From NCBI GenBank assembly GCA_910575625.1, contig CAJTFD010000010.1, forward strand, positions 1 to 64,000: a stretch of DNA of 64,000 bases, read 5' to 3'. The notes under the pieces are model-generated. The model worked only from the letters and a program-made list of their open reading frames with translations, searched no databases and was not told the DNA's origin. The translations under genes and the position numbers were made by a program. Below are positions 16,576 to 25,439 of the stretch, one piece after another (the first letter of the stretch is position 1; each line of letters opens with the position of its first letter). The stretch is from Clostridia bacterium (GTDB taxonomy: Bacteria > Bacillota > Clostridia > Lachnospirales > Lachnospiraceae).

Positions 16576-17427
16576 ATGACAAATGCTTTCATGGTATCAG
16601 GCCTTACCAAAACTTATCAGGATTTTGTTTTGGATCATGTCTCGTTTACCGTTCCCAGTGGATCCATTGTCGGACTGATTGGAGAAAACGGCGCAGGAAA
16701 GAGCACAACGATCAATGCAGCTTTAGGGCTGATCCAAAAGGAAGACGGTGTTGTATCCATTTTGGACAGCGAGGAACTGGACGGGGATGTCAAAGAACAG
16801 ATCGGTGTCGTGTTCGATGGCAGCAATTATCCGGAAATCCTTTTTCCCCGGAAATTGAACCGGGTTATGAAAAATATTTACAGGACATGGGACGAACAGG
16901 CTTATCTGCGCCTGCTGAAACAGTTTTCCTTGCCGGCCGATAAGCAGATCAGACAGTTTTCAAAGGGAATGAAGATGAAGCTGGCGATCTCCGTTGCATT
17001 TTCCCATCATTCCAGGCTGTTGCTCCTGGACGAAGCCACCAGTGGCTTGGATCCGGTTGTCCGGGATGATATTCTGGATATGCTGCTGGATTTCGTGCAG
17101 GATGAGGAGCACTCTATCTTGATCTCCTCCCACATTACCAGTGACTTAGAAAAGATTGCCGATCATATCGTGTTTATCCATGAAGGGAAAGTGGTTTTTG
17201 AGAAACCCAAAGACGAACTGATCCAGCGGTATGGCATCCTTAAGTGCAGTGCGGCGCAGTTTGATGCGCTGGATAGATCCGATATCATTTCGTATCGTAA
17301 AATGGACTATGAATGGCAGATACTGGTTTCAGACCGGGAGAGGATGCAGAAAAAATATCCGAAGGCCCTGGTTGTCCCGGCAACGATTGATGAAATTATG
17401 CTTCTTTATGTAAAGGGGGAAAAGTGA
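16576..17427 (+). CDS. ABC transporter ATP-binding protein (YtrB/BcrA-like)
   Basis: About 284 residues. Walker A GENGAGKST, signature FSKGMKMKLA, Walker B LLLLDEATSGLDP and H-loop SSHITSDL are all intact. ATG 16576 gives better spacing to GAGGAGG than GTG 16573. The permease gene starts within its stop codon, so the two form one exporter operon. The closest types are GntR-linked YtrB or BcrA exporters acting on cell-wall-active compounds; the substrate is not known. Confidence 0.88.
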   Translation: MTNAFMVSGLTKTYQDFVLDHVSFTVPSGSIVGLIGENGAGKSTTINAALGLIQKEDGVVSILDSEELDGDVKEQIGVVFDGSNYPEILFPRKLNRVMKNIYRTWDEQAYLRLLKQFSLPADKQIRQFSKGMKMKLAISVAFSHHSRLLLLDEATSGLDPVVRDDILDMLLDFVQDEEHSILISSHITSDLEKIADHIVFIHEGKVVFEKPKDELIQRYGILKCSAAQFDALDRSDIISYRKMDYEWQILVSDRERMQKKYPKALVVPATIDEIMLLYVKGEK

Positions 17428-18041
17428 TGAAAGATCTCTATATTGCAAGGAGCAATATCCTCGTAACTATCGTCAGCTTGGTTGTCCTGGGCTTTGGGCT
17501 GTCTTTTTTGCTGGAAACCAGTGCGCTTCTGGTTCTGGCTCCGGTTGCTGCTACAACAGCAGTATTTATCAGCATTACCAGTGACGCGGCTTCCAAATGG
17601 AACAAAAATGTCATTACCATGCCGGTATCAAGGAACCAGATCATTGGTGAGAAGTTTTTATTTTATATCCTGCTTGCCATATTAGGGATGCTGACAGCGC
17701 TGGTTCCCTGTGTCGTGCTTGCCTGTTTTGGTATGGATATCACGCTTCACTCGCTATTATTATATGGCTCTGTCGGAATGAGCGCTACCCTGTTAGCAGG
17801 CGGCATCAGTCTGCCGTGCGCGTATTTGTTTGACCCGGAGAGATCGCAGATTGTCTTTATGATGTCATTTATGGCGTCAACAGGGATCATTACGGGGCTT
17901 GTTCTTCTTATCAGTTTGGTTTTTCCTGTAAAGGAGAATATCCTTCTGGCTTTCCATATTGTACTTATCATTTCTCTCATCTGGTTTTTTATCTCATACC
18001 GGATCGCAGTAAAGGTATATCAGAAACGTGATATTAGCTGA
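17427..18041 (+). CDS. ABC-2-type permease partner
   Basis: About 204 residues with six hydrophobic spans and little soluble sequence, in the ABC-2 membrane family. Its start overlaps the ATPase stop (TGATG). Conserved-looking SDAASKWNKNVITMPVSRNQIIGEKFLFY matches ABC2_membrane_5-like permeases. It probably forms a homodimer with the ATPase at 16576. Confidence 0.85.
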   Translation: MKDLYIARSNILVTIVSLVVLGFGLSFLLETSALLVLAPVAATTAVFISITSDAASKWNKNVITMPVSRNQIIGEKFLFYILLAILGMLTALVPCVVLACFGMDITLHSLLLYGSVGMSATLLAGGISLPCAYLFDPERSQIVFMMSFMASTGIITGLVLLISLVFPVKENILLAFHIVLIISLIWFFISYRIAVKVYQKRDIS

Positions 18042-18048
18042 TGGATAT

Positions 18049-18531
18049 AGGATGAAAGAGGCGGGGTGCAGACAGCCGACGGATGACTGTCTGCACTCCA
18101 AAAAGATTTATCCTGAAATCAAAAGCTTTGACTATTCATGGAGCATTGTTAATGATCCCCAAAAAGCAGAGCCTGTGGAAAGCAGGATCAAGGAGCTGGT
18201 ATCCGGCCGCAGCAATCTTGGAATGGATACCATAGCCACACATATCGAATATGAGAAAATGCAGAGCAGCATTATTTTTGGAAGCCGGCCGGCTCTTTCC
18301 TGGCTGATCTTCCTGTTTGGCGTTGTCAATCTGATCAATACGACGCTTTCCATGGCAGTCTGTGCGGAGGTCAGTAAGAAATCCTTTGCCGGCGCAGTTG
18401 TCCCTTATCAGTTCCCGTTCCTGCAGATGGGGTTGTTCCTCCTTGTGCTGTTTGGTATGGAGGCAGTCCTGTCAGTCTGGATGGTGCGCAGGCAGAAAAA
18501 GCAATCCCTGGCAGAACAGATACGGGCATAA
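18049..18531 (+). pseudogene. FtsX/MacB-like permease remnant
   Basis: Contains KIYPEIKSFDYSWSIVNDPQKAEPVESRIKELVSGRSNLGMDTIATHIEYEKMQSSIIFGS, then LSWLIFLFGVVNLINTTLS, the segment before and in the penultimate helix of FtsX-type ABC permeases. After that it jumps to other membrane sequence (PFLQMGLFLLVLFGMEAVLSVWMVRRQKKQSLAEQIR) that resembles the last helix. The N-terminal half and the middle of the last domain are missing, so it looks like an internally deleted remnant although the frame is open. Confidence 0.6.
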
Positions 18532-18546
18532 AGTTAAATTTAACTT
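18531..18546. other. Perfect 16-base palindrome
   Basis: AAGTTAAATTTAACTT just after the permease remnant and about 80 bases ahead of the LytTR promoter. Possibly a regulator site; no partner is known. Confidence 0.35.
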
Positions 18547-18623
18547 GGTGAAATATTCTGAGAGATAGATCGGATCTTATACAGCATTTCGCGGCAACAG
18601 ATCAACATTTCACAGCAATTAAA

Positions 18624-18652
18624 TTGTTTTGATCTATTTAGCAGGCTATAAT
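18624..18652 (+). promoter_or_regulatory. Sigma-A promoter for the LytTR two-component genes
   Basis: TTGTTT (18624-18629), a 17-base spacer and TATAAT (18647-18652). Confidence 0.65.
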
Positions 18653-18667
18653 AAAATATCAGTCTGC

Positions 18668-18700
18668 GGCAGCGGCAAAAGTTTTTCTTTTGCCGCTGCC
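18668..18700 (+). promoter_or_regulatory. 14-bp leader hairpin before the response-regulator gene
   Basis: GGCAGCGGCAAAAG / CTTTTGCCGCTGCC with a TTTTT loop, 14 perfect pairs. It lies just ahead of the ribosome site GAGGAGGTGG. It lacks a trailing T run, so it is more likely an mRNA-stability or translation element than a terminator. Confidence 0.55.
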
Positions 18701-18724
18701 AAATAATGGCGAGGAGGTGGCACA

Positions 18725-19429
18725 TTGATCCGTATTGCGATCTGTGATGATGAAAAACATATGTCCGATCATATAAGGGCAATGGCCTCCGATTTTTTTC
18801 GTAAAAAGAACAGGGAGATCCATTTTCGGACATTTTTAAGCGGCGAAGAGCTGCTAAGCTGCGACGGGCAGATTGACATCCTGTTTCTGGATATCCAGAT
18901 GAAGGGCATGGACGGCATGGAAACGGCAAGGAAGCTCCGGGCTGATGAGTTCCGGGGGTTTCTGATCTTCATCACGGTACTGAAAGAGATGGTGTTTCAG
19001 TCTTTCGAGGTGCAGGCCTACGATTATCTGGTCAAGCCGGTGGAGGAAAAACAGTTTGAAAAGACGATGGAGCGCCTTTACACTTCCATGCAAAATGCAA
19101 GCGAAGACAGCCTGCTGGTGCAAAAGGGATATGAGGGGCGCATTATCCGGGAGGAGGAGATTGTTTTCTGCGAGATCATAGACCGGAAAATATATCTGAA
19201 CCTGGCTTCCGGCGAGGTTGTTGATTATTATGAGCGGATCGAAAATCTGGAAACGAAGCTGGGCAGCCATTTTTTCCGGTGCCACAGGAGCTATCTCATC
19301 AACCTGAAGCATTTAAAAGGATATAAAAACGGGACTGCATATATGGATAACGGCAAAGAAGTTCCCGTATCGCGGCTGCGGAGTAGGGAGTTTTCAGGTG
19401 TTGTTCTGCAGTATATGAAGAATATGTAA
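18725..19429 (+). CDS. LytTR-family response regulator (AgrA-like)
   Basis: 234 residues, TTG start after GAGGAGGTGG. CheY-like receiver (IRIAICDDE; phospho-acceptor in DILFLDIQMKGMDG; K in YLVKPVEE) followed by a LytTR DNA-binding domain (GRIIREEEIVFCEIIDRKIYLNL, FFRCHRSYLINLKHLKGY). Such regulators bind direct repeats and control peptide or quorum responses. Its kinase is 12 bases downstream. The adjacent ABC exporter is a possible target. Confidence 0.9.
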   Translation: MIRIAICDDEKHMSDHIRAMASDFFRKKNREIHFRTFLSGEELLSCDGQIDILFLDIQMKGMDGMETARKLRADEFRGFLIFITVLKEMVFQSFEVQAYDYLVKPVEEKQFEKTMERLYTSMQNASEDSLLVQKGYEGRIIREEEIVFCEIIDRKIYLNLASGEVVDYYERIENLETKLGSHFFRCHRSYLINLKHLKGYKNGTAYMDNGKEVPVSRLRSREFSGVVLQYMKNM

Positions 19430-19441
19430 GGGCTTTTACAT

Positions 19442-20812
19442 ATGGGGGCAGGTAACATGGCTGGGTATTTAGATTTTTTTAATGTATATATTATGGGCGT
19501 GATCGAAACGTCTTTCCAGATTTATTTTCTGGCAAAAATTTTGAAAAAGAAAATGTGGCTTCCTTTTTATTTCCTGTTTGCAGCAGGTGCAGTGATCGTG
19601 GGCGAGTTTATTCCAGGCGGCACGATTGTTGGTTTTGTAGAGTTTGTCTTATTGATTTCGATATGTGGGGCTTTTGTCTGCCATGCGGATTTTAAGGCGT
19701 CCCTTCTGTATGCGGCTCTGACAACGGAAATCATGTTGCTCTGCAGCGGGATCGTGAGCGCACTGATGAGCCTTCCATACCCATGGCTGCCTGCTTTTTT
19801 CCATGAGACAGGCAATATTGCGGCCATGCTGATCTGCGAGGCGGCGTCCTTTTTGCTGAGTGGGTTTTGCTATTATATCGTATACCGCTATTTTTCCATG
19901 GATGCCCTGTGTCCTGCAGATGCTCCTGAACCCACAATGGGAATGCAGCAGATGTTTCTGATTTTTGTTCCGATCCTGATGATATTTATTATGAGTAACT
20001 ATATCAATGCGATTGAATATGACTTCCAGTTTGAGATCCTGGCGGATAAAGGGCCTGCGGGACACTTTTTCAGTCATGGGCAGATGCTGGCCATGTATTT
20101 TCTGGGACTTGCCAGCCTGTTCTGCATCTTGTTTTCCTATAAGAAACTGCAGCAGAGTTTTCGTCTAGGCGCTGAAATTTCACTGCTGGAGCAGCAGGAA
20201 CATTCCCTGGACCAGTATGTGGAGGAAGCGAAAACCCGTTACGATGAAACAAAGTCCTTCCGCCATGACATCAGAAACCACATCGCAGTGGTAAAAAAGC
20301 TCCTGCAGAATGGGAAACTGGAGGAAGCCGTAACCTATATGGAGGATCTGGACGATATGGCGGAAAAAATGTCCTTCCCCTGCAGCACTAACAATCCGGT
20401 GGTGGATATTCTGGTGGGGAACAAACTGGGGATCGCAAAAAGTATGGGGATAGATGTAGACTGTTCCCTCCTTCTGCCATATCCTTGTGGCGTCAGAGAT
20501 ATTGATATCTGTATTGTCCTGTCAAATGCACTGGATAATGCGATCCATGCAGTAAAAAGCCTGAGTGCCGGTATGGAAAAGTATATCCGTGTGTCCGGGC
20601 GGATCCATGGGGATTTCCTTATGATGGAGATCCAGAACAGCTTTCATGGGGAAGGCGCGTTCAAAAAAGGGACAGGCCTGTCGAATGTAAAAAAAGTGGC
20701 TGAAAAATATAGCGGCGCCATGAGTATAGAGACACAGGAGAATGTATTTGTCCTCCATGTGCTGCTGATCATTCCACAGCATCCAGAAAGCAGCACACAG
20801 CAAATGGATTAA
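19442..20812 (+). CDS. GHKL sensor histidine kinase (AgrC-like)
   Basis: 456 residues. About six N-terminal membrane spans (to about residue 235), a coiled coil, an H-box FRHDIRNHIAVVKKLLQNG, an N-box SNALDNAIHAV and a G-box KGTGLSNVKKVAEKYSG. This is the AgrC/ComD arrangement, the partner of the LytTR regulator upstream. ATG 19457 is an alternative start. No AgrB/AgrD-type peptide genes are nearby, so the signal may be external. Confidence 0.88.
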   Translation: MGAGNMAGYLDFFNVYIMGVIETSFQIYFLAKILKKKMWLPFYFLFAAGAVIVGEFIPGGTIVGFVEFVLLISICGAFVCHADFKASLLYAALTTEIMLLCSGIVSALMSLPYPWLPAFFHETGNIAAMLICEAASFLLSGFCYYIVYRYFSMDALCPADAPEPTMGMQQMFLIFVPILMIFIMSNYINAIEYDFQFEILADKGPAGHFFSHGQMLAMYFLGLASLFCILFSYKKLQQSFRLGAEISLLEQQEHSLDQYVEEAKTRYDETKSFRHDIRNHIAVVKKLLQNGKLEEAVTYMEDLDDMAEKMSFPCSTNNPVVDILVGNKLGIAKSMGIDVDCSLLLPYPCGVRDIDICIVLSNALDNAIHAVKSLSAGMEKYIRVSGRIHGDFLMMEIQNSFHGEGAFKKGTGLSNVKKVAEKYSGAMSIETQENVFVLHVLLIIPQHPESSTQQMD

Positions 20813-20881
20813 AATGCTGCTTACTACAGCCGAAAAAAGAAAAAGGAAGCTGTCTGCGGCGGGGAGCGGCTGCAAAGCAGC

Positions 20882-20908
20882 TTAAAGCGACTGAAAAGAA
20901 GTCGCTTG
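20882..20908 (+). terminator. Weak hairpin after the kinase gene
   Basis: AAGCGACT / AAGTCGCTT around 20883-20906. No T tract follows, so it is at best a weak terminator. Confidence 0.3.
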
Positions 20909-20938
20909 ACAATATCAATTTGAAGGAGGAACACGCTT

Positions 20939-21508
20939 ATGGCAATGCAGATTCAAGGAAATTATAATCATTCCGGCGCCGACTACGCAGAGCGGGTGAA
21001 GGAAAAACTGGCCGCCGAGAAGGCGGAAAAGGCAAAGGAGGCAGAGAAAGCTGCAGAGGAGAAAAACTCCGGCAGGCTGTCCGAACCAAAGGACGAGTAC
21101 ATCAGCAGTGAAAAATCGGGGAATCAGCCTACGGGATTGTACCGGGTAGGCCAGGATGAGAACGGCAACCGGAAAATCTTTTTTGATGACCCGAAAGCTG
21201 GCCATGCAAAGGAACAGGATGACCGTTCCGAGAAAAACGAAGATGGCAAAGCACCGAAGGTAGGCGGAGACAGCCAGGGAAAACCGGTGGAGAAATGTGT
21301 CGCAAATACGGATAAGGTTGAAAGGGAGATCAGGAAGCTGAAAGAGAAAAAGCAGCAGCTGGAACAGCAGATCCAGTCGGCTTCCGGAGATGAAAAGAAA
21401 ATCCGGGAGCTGGAGAAAAAGTTGGCACAGGTAGAAAACGAGTTAAGCCAGAAGGACAATGATACATACAGGAGACAGAATGCTTCTGTATCAAAAGTAG
21501 CAGAATAA
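20939..21508 (+). CDS. Charged coiled-coil protein of unknown function
   Basis: 189 residues starting after GAAGGAGGAACACGCTT. Hydrophilic and rich in Lys/Glu/Ala, with long predicted coiled coils (EKLAAEKAEKAKEAEKAAEE; KVEREIRKLKEKKQQLEQQIQSA...RELEKKLAQVENEL) around a short non-helical block GLYRVGQDENGNRKIFFDDP. No signal peptide or membrane span. I do not recognise a family with certainty. It shares composition with the gene at 21726 and both have strong ribosome sites. Confidence 0.65.
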   Translation: MAMQIQGNYNHSGADYAERVKEKLAAEKAEKAKEAEKAAEEKNSGRLSEPKDEYISSEKSGNQPTGLYRVGQDENGNRKIFFDDPKAGHAKEQDDRSEKNEDGKAPKVGGDSQGKPVEKCVANTDKVEREIRKLKEKKQQLEQQIQSASGDEKKIRELEKKLAQVENELSQKDNDTYRRQNASVSKVAE

Positions 21509-21536
21509 AAGAGATTTAAGTTTTTAGTGTAGTATC

Positions 21537-21582
21537 AATACCGGGAAATGGTGGCAAATGCGCACTGTTTTCCGGTATTTTT
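21537..21582 (+). terminator. Rho-independent terminator
   Basis: AATACCGGGAAA / TTTTCCGGTATT stem followed by TTT, closing the gene at 20939. Confidence 0.75.
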
Positions 21583-21725
21583 GGAATGGCGGCATCATTC
21601 ATGACAATACATTACAATAAAACCTTCTTTTAGATTTTATTGTAGAAGATTCGCAAAGCGTGGATTCTATTGTATGGGTTTCTTAGAAATGATTATGTCA
21701 GGAAAAATTCAAAGGAGGGACAATT

Positions 21726-22229
21726 ATGCATACGAAAACAATGGAAGGCCTTGCAGGGGCAAGTATGAATATGAAGTTACTGAATACACCCTTCCGTGTC
21801 TATAAAGACGCAGAGCGGAGAGGTGATACAGCCGTTATGGAGCGGGCGATGGGGTATGTCGGGGACTTTGCAGAGAAGGCAGAGGATTATCAAAAGAAAG
21901 CAGAAAAAGGAATGAAGGAGGACGCAAAGGAAGCGAAGGAAAAAGCGAAGATGGAGCAGGAAAATGCCATCAGGAAGCGCAAGGAAAAGCGCGAGGAGCA
22001 GGAAAAGAGGATAGCGGAAAGCCGGAATGAGGATACAGATACCGTAAGCATCAGTGAAAGTGGAAAGGCCGCATTGGACGAGAAGACGGATTCGGTTCAG
22101 ACTGGTGCAGACAATGGCGTATCTATCGAAGAAACAGCGGATGCTGTTAAAACAGAGCCTGTAATCTATACGAAAACCGGAGAAGCATTGAAACCGGAAT
22201 CCGGTACGAACCTTTCTGTTTCGGTATAG
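21726..22229 (+). CDS. Charged coiled-coil protein of unknown function
   Basis: 167 residues, ATG after AAAGGAGGGACAATT. The N-terminus (GLAGASMNMKLLNTPFRVYKDAERRGDTAVMERAMGYVGDFAEKAEDYQKKAEKGM) looks conserved; the rest is a Lys/Glu coiled coil and a Thr/Ser-rich tail. No signal peptide. The function is unknown. It is possibly related to the preceding coiled-coil protein, because they lie in tandem with separate terminator-bounded units. Confidence 0.65.
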   Translation: MHTKTMEGLAGASMNMKLLNTPFRVYKDAERRGDTAVMERAMGYVGDFAEKAEDYQKKAEKGMKEDAKEAKEKAKMEQENAIRKRKEKREEQEKRIAESRNEDTDTVSISESGKAALDEKTDSVQTGADNGVSIEETADAVKTEPVIYTKTGEALKPESGTNLSVSV

Positions 22230-22269
22230 GGATCAATGCGTTAGGCTGCAGCCTTGGAAAGGAAATAAA

Positions 22270-22884
22270 ATGAATAAGAAAAAATTAATTCGTATGGTGT
22301 CGATTTATTCGGTGATATATACAGCAATTACATTATTGAGCAGCGTCTTGTATCTTTGTAACGGCGTCTATGAAGACCCAAGCGGTAACTGACACGAATT
22401 AGACAGGGCTATCATTCTCCTGATCGGGATAGCGGCATTTGAACTATGCACGAATCTGCCTGTTAAGCCTTTGGCTCTCAGATATTTGATTGTATATATT
22501 CCCTCTCAGCTGTTGGCGTTTGCCTATGTCTGGTTCAGCGGATTGCGGGAACCTTTGGCGAAAACAGCGTACAGGGATATTTGGATTAACTTTACAGGTC
22601 TTTTTGTGTTGTTATGCATCATCAATACTGTTCATTTATATTTTAAAAAAAAAGAGAGGGCAGAAAGGGGAAAGGTAATGAGTAAATACGACGCGTTATG
22701 GGAATATGTTCAGAAAAGCGAAAAGGAATCATTTCAGCTGACCTTTGAGGAGATTCAGGAGATCGCAGGGATACCGATTGACCATTCGTTTCTGAAATAT
22801 AAGAAAGAGCTTGCAGAATATGGCTGGCAGGTCGGGAAAATATCCATGAAAGAGCAGACAGTGAGTTTTCATAAGGTTGATTGA
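22270..22884 (+). pseudogene. DUF6608-like membrane protein with an in-frame stop, joined to a small MSKYDALWEYV-type protein
   Basis: ATG 22270 opens a membrane protein (MNKKKLIRMVSIYSVIYTAITLLSSVLYLCNGVYEDPSGN) that meets TGA at 22390, where TGG (Trp) would restore the frame. It then continues HELDRAIILLIGIAAFELCTNLPVKPLALRYLIVYIPSQLL to about residue 130. In the same frame follows KVMSKYDALWEYVQKSEKESFQLTFEEIQEIAGIPIDHSFLKYKKEL, which I know as a stand-alone small protein in related bacteria; its ATG (22678) has a GGGAAAGG site and may still be used. The DUF number is from memory and tentative. Confidence 0.6.
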
Positions 22885-22943
22885 TAATTTCCGTGTTGTT
22901 AAGGAACGTGAGCATAAAAAAGGAATAATAGGAGAAACGCAAA

Positions 22944-23192
22944 ATGGACTTATGGGAAAAATTCGGAATGAGTGAAGGGATTGCCGAACTGTGGCAGGAA
23001 CTGGGTATTAGCGCAGGAACGGCCATTGTTGTTTTGGCAGCATTGTATTTTGTAATCAAATGGGCGGTTAAAAATGGAATGATGGAAGCCTATAAGAAGA
23101 TAGAAGAAAAAAGTGCACGGGATAATTTGAAAGCAGATAAAACAGTCAGTGATTTAAGGACTAAGGACGAAGATATAAATGGGAAGGCTTGA
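22944..23192 (+). CDS. Small single-span membrane protein
   Basis: 82 residues: a short N-terminal region, one membrane span (AGTAIVVLAALYFVIKWAV) and a charged tail. Possibly DUF6019-like, from memory only. Unknown function; adjacent to two other small membrane-protein genes. Confidence 0.55.
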   Translation: MDLWEKFGMSEGIAELWQELGISAGTAIVVLAALYFVIKWAVKNGMMEAYKKIEEKSARDNLKADKTVSDLRTKDEDINGKA

Positions 23193-23233
23193 TGGCTGTA
23201 AAGGATTGCGGGAATCTCATGGGGGGTTGTTCT

Positions 23234-23470
23234 ATGTTAAAGAAGCTGAACGGAGTTTTAAATATACTGATCATTTCGTTGATTGGAGCTTTTGCAGGGC
23301 ATGCAATCTATGTATGTCTGGATTACAGGACATATCCCCAGGTTTATGCTATGCAGTCGGCGCCATGGTATACAGGTATTTTGTATTATGGCATATATAC
23401 GATTGTCCCTTTGATGATAGCCATTATCATAAAGCTGATTCTTTTGCGAAAGTTAAAACAGCAAAAATGA
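23234..23470 (+). CDS. Small two-span membrane protein
   Basis: 78 residues from ATG 23234 (MLKKLNGVLNILIISLIGAFAGHAIYVC), with a second span (YYGIYTIVPLMIAIIIKLILL). Earlier in-frame ATG codons at 23189 lack a good site and add hydrophilic sequence before the signal-like helix. Unknown function. Confidence 0.55.
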   Translation: MLKKLNGVLNILIISLIGAFAGHAIYVCLDYRTYPQVYAMQSAPWYTGILYYGIYTIVPLMIAIIIKLILLRKLKQQK

Positions 23471-23507
23471 AAAATTAGAATCGGAATTTACAACGGAGGG
23501 ATATGGC

Positions 23508-24560
23508 ATGAACGAAATGAATGAAAAAATGTTAGACACTATCATAAAAAAGGCGGAAGCTCTGTGCCCTGATTCCCTGGCACTGATTGGTGTGTATGGT
23601 TCGGTGATTACCGGAGATGAGTACGAAAAATCCGATCTTGATTTGATGATCCTGATCAATGACGAAAACGGACAGGTTTTGTCGGATGGTTTTATTATAG
23701 ATGATGTCGGTATAGGATATGACCTTTACTGTACCAGCTGGGATATGCTTGAAAAAGATGCACAGTGTGACCACGCACATTTATCCAAACTGTTCGACTC
23801 GATGATTGTTTATTGCAGAGATAAAAGCGCATTGAAAAGGCTGGACGAGATCAGAAGAAAGGCGGCAGAACTGCTTGCATCGGACAGGCGGTATGAGAAG
23901 GCAGACCAGGCGTACAGCAATGCAAAAAAGATGCTTGCAGAGGTATATCTCGCACAGTCTTTGTCAAAAGCCAGAAGCTGTGCAGGGGTGGCTATTGAGT
24001 TGATAGAAAATGCTGTTATGCTGCATAACGGACGGTATTTCAGAAAAGGAACGAAAAGAGCTTTGGATGAGCTGAAGCAGCTTGGACTTCCTTTTAATCT
24101 TGAAACCGGGATTCTTGCCGTCATTCAGGCAGAAACAGTGGAAAAGATACGGGCAGAGCTGACAAAAATTTTCGTTTTGACAGACGGGTATCTGCAGGTT
24201 CCGAAGAAAAAGGAACTCCCTTCTGCCGAAAATCTGCGTGGAACGTATGAGGAAATGTATTCAAACTGGAAAAACAAAATGGCTGAGGCGGCAGACAGAG
24301 ATGATGTATATTCTTCCTTTATGAATTTATTGTCTTTACAATGGATGTTCTATGAGATTGCAGAATGTATCGCAGTGGATGGCTTTGAAATTATGGATAA
24401 ATTTAGCCCCAAAAGCCTGGAAGAGAATGTGGGTGTCTTCGATCAGGCTCTAAATAAGCATCTTGCAGAGTATGGAAAAGTAGGAATTCGTCCAAAGCAT
24501 TTTGAGAGCATGACAGAATTTATTGAAAGTTACAACAAAGAAATTTCTGAAGAAATATAA
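23508..24560 (+). CDS. Nucleotidyltransferase-domain protein (aminoglycoside-ANT/LinB-like fold)
   Basis: 350 residues, ATG after GGAGGGATATGGC. The N-terminal NTP_transf_2 motif GVYGSVITGDEYEKSDLDLMIL has the GS and DxD metal ligands. The C-terminus is a helical HEPN/KNTase-like region (about 110-350). It could modify a drug such as an aminoglycoside or lincosamide, or a nucleotide or protein; the sequence cannot decide. It stands at the head of a run of small accessory genes, several of them acetyltransferases, which supports resistance cargo but does not prove it. Confidence 0.75.
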   Translation: MNEMNEKMLDTIIKKAEALCPDSLALIGVYGSVITGDEYEKSDLDLMILINDENGQVLSDGFIIDDVGIGYDLYCTSWDMLEKDAQCDHAHLSKLFDSMIVYCRDKSALKRLDEIRRKAAELLASDRRYEKADQAYSNAKKMLAEVYLAQSLSKARSCAGVAIELIENAVMLHNGRYFRKGTKRALDELKQLGLPFNLETGILAVIQAETVEKIRAELTKIFVLTDGYLQVPKKKELPSAENLRGTYEEMYSNWKNKMAEAADRDDVYSSFMNLLSLQWMFYEIAECIAVDGFEIMDKFSPKSLEENVGVFDQALNKHLAEYGKVGIRPKHFESMTEFIESYNKEISEEI

Positions 24561-24591
24561 AGAAAAGCGAGATTTAGGGAGAGAAACAATA

Positions 24592-25116
24592 ATGGTAATT
24601 GAAACGGAAAACCTACTGTTAAGAGAATTTACTCATGAGGATTTTCCCGCATTATTTGAAATCTTTTCAGATCCAGAAACCATGCGACACTATCCCCAAC
24701 CTTTTGATGAGAACCGTACAAAGGATTGGATTGAATGGAATTTCCAAAACTACAAGGTATATGGATTTGGTCTGTGGGCTGTTGTTTTAAAAGAAACGGG
24801 TGAATTTATCGGCGACTGTGGGCTGACATTACAGAATATTGATGGAGAATTCCTGCCTGAAATAGGGTATCACATTCATAAAAATCATTGGAGAAAAGGT
24901 TTTGGAAGTGAGGCCGCAAGCGCGGTTAGAGATTGGGCATTTATGAATACAGAATACGATTGTCTATATTCTTACATGAAATATACAAATATTGGTTCAT
25001 ATTCTACTGCCATTGCAATCGGTATGAAGAAAGTAAAAGAATATCCAGATGAAAAGAATGGGATATCATATGCATATGCCATAAAGCGTGAAGAATGGGA
25101 AAAATTAAAATGGTAA
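24592..25116 (+). CDS. GNAT N-acetyltransferase (RimJ/RimL-like)
   Basis: 174 residues from ATG 24592 after GGGAGAGAAACAATA; the frame extends upstream to 24523 into the previous gene but has no ribosome site there. The start IETENLLLREFTHEDFPALFEIFSDPETMRHYP and GYHIHKNHWRKGFGSEAASAVRDWAF (acetyl-CoA loop) are typical GNAT acetyltransferase_3 motifs. The substrate (ribosomal protein, amino acid or drug) is unknown. Confidence 0.85.
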   Translation: MVIETENLLLREFTHEDFPALFEIFSDPETMRHYPQPFDENRTKDWIEWNFQNYKVYGFGLWAVVLKETGEFIGDCGLTLQNIDGEFLPEIGYHIHKNHWRKGFGSEAASAVRDWAFMNTEYDCLYSYMKYTNIGSYSTAIAIGMKKVKEYPDEKNGISYAYAIKREEWEKLKW

Positions 25117-25150
25117 AATTCCTGTTTATCGAAATTTGGAGGTATAAACA

Positions 25151-25348
25151 ATGAGAAAATGTGAAAAGTGTGGAGCAAGCATGAAATCAGATTTAAGACT
25201 TAAAGTTAATGGTGGTGGCTATGGGATTGTTGTTCATATAGATGAAAAACAAAAGGCGACAACTATAGATGATGTTAGAGTTGCAGTCTGCCCAGAATGT
25301 GGCTATACAGAAATGTATTTAGAGGATTTAACTAAATTGAAGGATTAA
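25151..25348 (+). CDS. Small zinc-ribbon protein
   Basis: 65 residues with two Cys pairs (CEKCG near the start and CPECG near residue 52), a treble-clef or zinc-ribbon spacing. ATG after TTGGAGGTATAAACA. Similar small proteins are widespread in Firmicutes with no known role. Confidence 0.75.
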   Translation: MRKCEKCGASMKSDLRLKVNGGGYGIVVHIDEKQKATTIDDVRVAVCPECGYTEMYLEDLTKLKD

Positions 25349-25439
25349 GAGATAACTTCCTGTTTGTCAAGAAGTCACATATAAAAAGAAATCGAGATTT
25401 TTAGGAAATTTAATAAAGCTAAGAAGGAGGCAATAGAAT

